Below, piece after piece: positions 58,839 through 64,000 of a stretch of 64,000 nucleotides of DNA; position 1 is the first letter of the stretch; every line of letters starts with the position of its first letter. Origin of the DNA: Stentor coeruleus (Eukaryota; Ciliophora; Heterotrichea; Heterotrichida; Stentoridae); contig MPUH01000059.1 of the NCBI GenBank assembly GCA_001970955.1, positions 1 to 64,000 of the forward strand, read 5' to 3'. The notes below the pieces were generated by a model. The model was given only the letters and a program-made list of their open reading frames with translations, did not search any database and had not been told where the DNA came from. The translations under genes were made by a program, and so were the position numbers.

Positions 58839-59387
58839 ATGGGAAATTGTCTAACTAATATTAGTTGCCTAGATAAAACTGTAAACTTAGCCAATGAAAA
58901 TTTTTCAAGACGTTCATTATCACCTATATCAGGGGGTGTTCCTGAACCTTTAGCCTTACAATCAAATTTAGAAAATCTAAGATTAAAATATTTTAAAGGT
59001 AGAAACTCTATTGAGATAAAAGAAATTCCACTATTTGAAAGACCTGTACTAAGAAGGGCTTTAAGTATTCAAACTAGTAATGAAAGTATAACCCCACAAT
59101 TATCTCCTTCAGTTTTAAACAGACAACTGTCATTAAAAAGAAGTTTAACAAGATCAAGCACTGGGGCAAAATCGTCGTTTTTGAAAAAAGCTAAAGAAAA
59201 ACTAAAAAGATCAACTTTTAAAGAAAATTTAGCAGAGATTTATAGAGAAGAAAGTGTTTCGGAAGAATCAACAGGGATAACACCTGTGCTTGCTGGAGAT
59301 GGATTACTTGAAAAATGGAAGGATGAGCATAGTTTTATAGATAGGGCTAAAGGAGACAATGAACCGATAAATTTTTGTTTAGATTAA
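58839..59387 (+). CDS. Small protein with N-terminal myristoylation/palmitoylation signal
   Basis: 182 aa starting MGNCLTNISC, a good N-myristoylation plus palmitoylation signal, so membrane anchoring is likely. The middle is Arg/Ser/Leu-rich with several RxxS/T sites (RRSLSPIS, RRALSIQTS, LKRSLTRSS). There is no enzymatic domain. The C-terminal 50 residues are acidic. Unknown family; a membrane-associated PKA or CDPK target is a plausible but untested idea. Confidence 0.7.
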   Translation: MGNCLTNISCLDKTVNLANENFSRRSLSPISGGVPEPLALQSNLENLRLKYFKGRNSIEIKEIPLFERPVLRRALSIQTSNESITPQLSPSVLNRQLSLKRSLTRSSTGAKSSFLKKAKEKLKRSTFKENLAEIYREESVSEESTGITPVLAGDGLLEKWKDEHSFIDRAKGDNEPINFCLD

Positions 59388-59724
59388 ATATAATTTCTAT
59401 TGGGAAAAATAAGTTTTCGAATAAAATAATCAGCAAAAGTAAGTTTTTTTTAAATTAAACTAATAATTTTAATGATAAAATTTAAAGATCGTATCATTTT
59501 GATATCCNCAATAAGTTTTCGAATAAAATAATCAGCAAAAGTAAGTTTTTTTTTTAAATTAAACTAATAATTTTAATGATAAAATTTAAAGATCGTATCA
59601 TTTTGATATCCTTTGCTGATAATATTTTATTCCTATATATTCTTAATTAGGAGCTGTAGTATATTTAACAGCATTTCTTCTCAGTATTTCANCTTTGCTG
59701 ATAATATTTTATTCCTATATATTC
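59388..59724. other. Convergent spacer with two assembly overlaps
   Basis: Two overlapping artefacts sit here: one around N 59508 and one around N 59692. After collapsing them the true spacer is roughly 150 nt. No gene seen. Confidence 0.6.
59408..59611. repeat. Unmerged contig overlap around N at 59508
   Basis: Copies 59408-59507 and about 59510-59610 match apart from a poly-T length difference, separated by N and one base. Confidence 0.88.
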
Positions 59725-59773
59725 TTAATTAGGAGCTGTAGTATATTTAACAGCATTTCTTCTCAGTATTTCA
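59611..59773. repeat. Unmerged contig overlap around N at 59692
   Basis: 81-nt copies 59611-59691 and 59693-59773. The right copy contains the last codons of the PKA R gene, so the left copy is a false second copy of its 3' end. Confidence 0.9.
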
Positions 59774-60888
59774 TCTAATGGTCCTAACATGCGCTTAAAT
59801 GCTTTTCTATTCATACTAACACATTTAAGCATACTTGTAGCAACGATACTTGCAGCTCTTGGTTCACCTTTAAGTAATGAAAGCTCACCAAAATAATCTC
59901 CAGGTCCATATTGCTTAACTTCAACTTCAGGTCCTCCAGTAAAGAATATTTTTTTAGCAACAGCTGTCCCTTCTTCTACTATATAAAAAACATCACCCCA
60001 ATCTCCTTGTCTTATAACATATTCCCCTGGTGCAAAACTTATCGACTTCAACACATCAGCAATTTGCATCTTCTCATAACTATCAATACTCTTTAACACT
60101 TCCACCCCTTCCAAGAATTTCTCATATCTTTCTCTTTTTTTTGCAGCTGAATCTTTAACAATATGATTAAACGTCTCTCTATCCAAACACCAACACTTAC
60201 TTTCATTTACTGCTTTAATAGTAGCAGCTCTTGGAGCATTATACAACAATGCTAACTCACCAAAAGCTTCTCCAGGCTGATAAAATTTCAAAAACTTCGG
60301 CTCATCTTGTTGATTAAAAGTTTTTTTACATTCTAATTTGCCACTTTCAACAACAAAAAGTTCATTTCCTTCTTCTCCTTGTTGAATAACTACACTTCCT
60401 TGTGTGAAATTTTTTTCTTCCATTGCATTAACGATAATTTCTTGATCTTTTTCATCTAAAGATGTAAACATAAAAGATTTTATTAGCCGTGCATGGATTT
60501 TTGCTTTTTGTTCTTGGGTTTTTTGAATGATTCTTGGTTTGAAGTCTTCTTTTTTATTCCATTCTCCAAAGACTTCAGCGCTTACTGAGGTCCTTGATTT
60601 GTTTGTAGAGTTTTTAGCCATAGGAAGATCATCAACTTCATCATCTTCGCTTTGGGATTCACTGCTTGACCCTTTGCCTTTTTCATGGTTTTTTAGGTAT
60701 TTACGTAAAGTTAGAAGTTCTTCGTGTTCTGATTCGGAAAGTTTTAATCCAAGTTGCTGTTTTATATAATCAAGCATGTAATCGTGGAGGTTGGATGGCT
60801 TATCGGAGAGAGCTTTTGTTGTAAATTGATTTAGGAAATCATCAACATGCGTTTTCATGTAAGCTTTATGATCTTTGCCTGAAGACAT
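59725..60888 (-). CDS. cAMP-dependent protein kinase regulatory subunit
   Basis: 387 aa, complete. N-terminal dimerisation/docking-like helix (~28-65, NLHDYMLDYIKQQL), then a linker with an acidic Ser-rich stretch and an inhibitor site KSRTSVSAEVFG (R99, T100, S101), a substrate-like site as in RII subunits, where animal RI has an Ala. CNB-A has FGELALLYNAPRAA (E211, R220) and CNB-B has FGELSLLKGEPRAA (E335, R344), both with the cAMP-binding Glu and Arg, so it should bind two cAMP. It holds PKA catalytic subunits inactive until cAMP rises. The catalytic subunit is not in this window. It is divergent from the small membrane gene at 60935, with 46 nt between starts. Confidence 0.95.
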   Translation of the reverse strand: MSSGKDHKAYMKTHVDDFLNQFTTKALSDKPSNLHDYMLDYIKQQLGLKLSESEHEELLTLRKYLKNHEKGKGSSSESQSEDDEVDDLPMAKNSTNKSRTSVSAEVFGEWNKKEDFKPRIIQKTQEQKAKIHARLIKSFMFTSLDEKDQEIIVNAMEEKNFTQGSVVIQQGEEGNELFVVESGKLECKKTFNQQDEPKFLKFYQPGEAFGELALLYNAPRAATIKAVNESKCWCLDRETFNHIVKDSAAKKRERYEKFLEGVEVLKSIDSYEKMQIADVLKSISFAPGEYVIRQGDWGDVFYIVEEGTAVAKKIFFTGGPEVEVKQYGPGDYFGELSLLKGEPRAASIVATSMLKCVSMNRKAFKRMLGPLDEILRRNAVKYTTAPN

Positions 60889-60934
60889 ATTTATTAGGTT
60901 ATAGGTTTAGGTTTATTAGATTAGAAATTTCGCA

Positions 60935-61264
60935 ATGGAAGTTTTAGAAATCGTTCTAGGTAAAAATCTCATTGAAGCTTTCATAGTATTTGGGTCTTTA
61001 TCACTTTGTTGGGCTGGATTATTATGGATTGCATGCTACTTTTTTGGGATTGGAAGAATAGTTGGAAACAAAATGCAAAATAAATATTTGAAAAGGTTTT
61101 TCAATACTGGGTGTAATGAATATACTGGACTTAAGGATCAAAAAATACTCCCTTCACATAAACTTGCTACAAGTTTTTTACAGATGCTTATTCTTAAGAT
61201 AATATGTGTCCCGTTATTTGTACCTTTAGCATTATTTTTAACTATAAATTTAGTTATTGAGTAA
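60935..61264 (+). CDS. Small two-helix membrane protein, unknown
   Basis: 109 aa with two strong hydrophobic segments: ~14-42 (AFIVFGSLSLCWAGLLWIAC) and ~83-107 (MLILKIICVPLFVPLALFLT), separated by a basic loop. No family recognised. The start codon is 47 nt from the start of the PKA R gene on the other strand, so the two share a promoter region. The frame is clean and ends in TAA TAA, so it is likely expressed. Confidence 0.65.
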   Translation: MEVLEIVLGKNLIEAFIVFGSLSLCWAGLLWIACYFFGIGRIVGNKMQNKYLKRFFNTGCNEYTGLKDQKILPSHKLATSFLQMLILKIICVPLFVPLALFLTINLVIE

Positions 61265-62429
61265 TAAGAAAATATTTTAGGTTTTTTTAGATATAGATCA
61301 TTTGGAGATAATTATTATATTGTATTTATATTGATTTAATAAAGAAAAGTTAAGATTTAGTTATATTTTTTAATAGTTAATATTAGTATTTTAGAGAGTT
61401 TATAAGCATATTCTTCATNTAAGATTTAGTTATATTTTTTAATAGTTAATATTAGTATTTTAGAGAGTTTATAAGCATATTCTTCATATTTATGCTGAAA
61501 ATTCAATTTATACCAAATTTTGCTTGAAATCTACTTATGATTATATAAAATAGTAATTTATATATAATATTATTAATATAAAGATTTTGATAAATTAGTT
61601 ATTAAGATATAAAAGTAGAAAATTATTATTTTATGACCAGCATGCGAATTTTTTGATTAATTTTAGGCTGTGTCTCTTAAAATCATTTAAGCATAATAAT
61701 AAATGATATGATTATAGAAAAATTATAGTTAATATCATATTTTTTTGAAGTAATTCCATTATTAACTATAGGAAAATATATAAATTTCTCAAATTATCCC
61801 TTATTCAAAATGACTTTTTATAAAGAAATTAGTCTTTTTCAGACTGAAACACCTAAAAATACTTAAAAGCTAGTTTATATCAACTAAAAAACATAAATAC
61901 ATCAAACTCTCCATTCACTTAAAATGTTTCTAGATATTATTTTCATGTTCAATCATACAAAACACAAAGCCAAAGTACATCAATACCACAATAGATTCTG
62001 ATAGCAAAAAATCATCCTATATATATTACCATATTTAATAATTCTAATATACTTATATATTACCTTTTGAAAATTCCTTAGCTTTACTATAACATCCTCT
62101 GTCCAAATTTACTTTCCATATAAAAATATTTTAATCTATAAAAATTTTTACATTTAAATTATTTTTTAAAGGATTTTCGGAATTTTTGAAAAAAATTCAA
62201 AGAATTTTAGGGTTGTGCTATAACTTATATAAAGTGAGGAAAAAATTCTTATACTAGTTTATAGTCTTTCTTTTATAGCCATGGTTTCATAGTAAATTTT
62301 ATTGAGTCTATTTTACATCCATATTTCTAAAATCCATTCTTCGTATAGCAGTGGTTAGATATAATTTTAAGATGTTGCTTAATTTTTTTTTTACTTGCCT
62401 ATGGCGAATATAATTTAAATATATAATCA
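61265..62429. other. Intergenic region, AT-rich
   Basis: Contains the overlap around N 61419. No gene seen; ends in AATATATAATCAATG before the next start. Confidence 0.45.
61351..61487. repeat. Unmerged contig overlap around N at 61419
   Basis: 68-nt copies 61351-61418 and 61420-61487, identical by eye. Confidence 0.9.
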
Positions 62430-62621
62430 ATGGGTTGTGCTGTTACTAAACCTATTATAAAAAAACATATAATCATAAAGCCTAGTGATCATATTCAAAG
62501 CGTTCCAATAACTGCTAATCTACTTTACAGAATGAAGTATAGAAAAAGAAAAGGACTTGGTACTATTTTCGAGGTCTCTGAGAGTAGAGAATTTTCAAAT
62601 AAAGTTTTTTTGAATACGTAA
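62430..62621 (+). CDS. Very small protein with a myristoylation signal
   Basis: 63 aa starting MGCAVTKPIIKK, a classic N-myristoylation plus palmitoylation context (MGC...), then a basic sequence (MKYRKRKGLG) and a short polar C-terminus. The start lies directly after AATATATAATCA, matching the start context of other genes here. No family recognised. It may be a small membrane adaptor, or a larger gene whose later exons I cannot see. Confidence 0.5.
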   Translation: MGCAVTKPIIKKHIIIKPSDHIQSVPITANLLYRMKYRKRKGLGTIFEVSESREFSNKVFLNT

Positions 62622-64000
62622 TTTTCCCTCAGAGTTTGATTTAAGTCTTAACTTAAGCATTTTCTTTTTACAAATAAAATTGCTTGTACTTCATTTTGAA
62701 ATCTTAACTTTATAAAAATTGTAAAGTAATAGAAATGGTTTTATTTATACACACAAAATTCATCTATCATACACTATCATAAAAAAATATCCTTTATAAA
62801 AATAGTGAATAAGGTTTAATCATTACCTATTAGAAAAGGTTTACAACTCTTATTATAAAAGAAAAAATGATTTTTTTAACTTTTGCCTTTTTAAAAGTTC
62901 TAAGTAGATTCTAATTTAAAACTAATAGTGTAAATGATTTATATTGAGAATAATCTTATTAATGAGATGATTTATCTTGATTTTATAATTTTTTAAAGAA
63001 ACTATTATTTTTTTTTCGATGTTTAAAATCTTAGTCATTTTTTTAGGAAAATAAGCCCATGTTTATTCCACTTAGAATACTTATTTAAAATACGTCATAA
63101 GATAACTTGATAAGAAAAATTAGATAAATAATATAAGAGAAAAACAAGAAAAGATATTGACGAAATTATACTCAATAGTTTGAATAAACCTTTAAAAGTT
63201 GGAATAATCCATGAAAATTTTATTAGGTAAATAATTCAAAGATTACAAATTGTGATAGTTTTTATTAGGAGAATTGGCTATAATATCTAAATTATTTGAT
63301 AAGATATTTAGTAAATATTATATATTTATATATACCTAAAGTAATATCGCTAAATTTATACATTTATTATGTACTTAATTTCCATAATTACATAAAAATA
63401 TGACTTATATTTTTTTTTCTAGCTAGTTTAAAGAATTCATTTAGTGTTTAATATCATAATCGCTTTTTCCTACAAGAAATTCGACTTGTAAAATCTTGAT
63501 GATTACAATACCTTCTTTTTAAAAAAGTGTAAAAAGCAACAGGATTAAAAAATGATAATTTTTGTCCCATACCAAATATTTTGCCTATCTTAAAAGACTG
63601 AAAATCCTATAAAAGTGTGAATCTTATAATTTTTATCATTAAAACATATGATAAGCCTACTATATTTTGAATTCTGCTCTATTTCATTTGAAGCTAAATT
63701 TTTATTTTCATAGTGATGGAATATTTTCTAATCTTTTCACACTTATTTCACTCATATAATATGTTTATTATACAACAAAATCATATAGTTAAGCAACTAC
63801 ATTAAAGACCTTCTGGACTGAGTCAAATTTGGATGCTTCACCATTTTATCGTTTTCTTAAATAACGCTGGAAAATAAAAATCGACAAACTAGCACTTACA
63901 AGCTTTAAACAATACCAAAAATATTTACCATATATCAAAACATCTATTTTACATTTTTCCTAGTATTTTTTCTACCATTATGACATTTTTCTTCTAATAT
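62622..64000. other. AT-rich DNA, no gene seen
   Basis: About 1.4 kb with no coding-like frame, no TATA-ATG context followed by an open frame, and no clear repeat. The skew alternates weakly. Confidence 0.45.

Noticed and set aside
60890-60920. TAGGTTTAGG-like bases as a telomere-repeat stretch
   Set aside because: Only one to two imperfect units, inside the promoter between two genes; chance in this base composition.
1-64000. Reassigned stop codons (TGA=Trp, or TAA/TAG=Gln)
   Set aside because: Long frames stay open with TAA, TAG and TGA read as stops, and Trp is encoded by TGG throughout, so the standard code explains the data.
1-64000. tRNA, rRNA, CRISPR, transposon or viral elements
   Set aside because: No GC-rich cloverleaf-like segments, no spaced repeat arrays, no transposase, reverse transcriptase, integrase or capsid-like frames were seen.

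Overview
The window is nuclear DNA of a ciliate, most like a heterotrich of the Stentor type. It is AT-rich and gene-dense, has no tRNA, rRNA, transposon or viral element that I can see, and carries spliceosomal introns of only 15 nt (GT...TAG). The long reading frames are uninterrupted under the standard code: TAA and TAG end genes, Trp is TGG, and one TGA stop is likely. That fits Stentor rather than ciliates with reassigned stops, including the related heterotrich Blepharisma. The proteins (CDPK, cyclic-nucleotide-binding proteins, P4-ATPase, CLC, synaptojanin-like, GBF1-like Arf-GEF, AP-4 beta, REEP-like) are typical eukaryotic signalling and membrane-traffic genes.

Layout. 0.2-13 kb: a small intron-containing gene (-), an unusual ubiquitin-like/ankyrin/PH/AGC kinase (+), a CDPK-like kinase (+) followed after 2 nt by a GBF-type Sec7 protein (+), and a SAC/5-phosphatase protein whose second domain looks dead. 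14-22 kb: a FYVE-finger coiled-coil protein, a decayed gene with an internal duplication, an unknown protein, a long coiled-coil protein (-) and an R2R3 Myb factor. 22-32 kb: AP-4 beta (-), two coiled-coil proteins (-), a basic unknown protein (+) and a double cyclic-nucleotide-binding protein (+). 32-42 kb, mostly minus: P4-ATPase, a truncated trypsin-like gene, a WD40 protein, a coiled-coil protein, a sugar porter and an F-box-like coiled-coil protein. 43-51 kb: a small acidic protein, a macro-domain protein, a basic protein, two tandem REEP/Yop1 genes (+) and a secreted protein of fifteen cysteine modules (-). 51-64 kb: two membrane proteins, one of them an MFS porter with a 15-nt intron, a two-finger C2H2 protein, a CLC channel, two N-myristoylation-type small proteins, a PKA regulatory subunit, a small membrane protein, and gene-free DNA to the end.

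Two kinds of defect must be separated from biology. First, ten single N characters are each flanked by nearly identical copies of 30-110 nt. These are almost certainly unmerged contig overlaps, and they falsely split or lengthen three genes. Second, two genes are each split by a one-base homopolymer length problem. Collapsing or correcting these restores open frames of whole-codon length in every case.

Recurrent architecture: coding strands are preceded by C/A-rich, G-poor flanks and followed by G/T-rich flanks, so the skew shows gene orientation. Start codons sit in or just after a TATAAT/TATATAA-like element. Several intergenic regions carry local tandem duplications of 80-290 bp.

Functionally, the window links cAMP signalling (PKA R subunit, a second CNB protein with repeated RRNT sites, an AGC kinase), Ca2+ signalling, phosphoinositide and lipid handling (SAC protein, FYVE protein, flippase) and Golgi/endosome traffic (GBF, AP-4, REEPs). 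There is no sign that the genes form operons, apart from the 2-nt CDPK/GBF junction.
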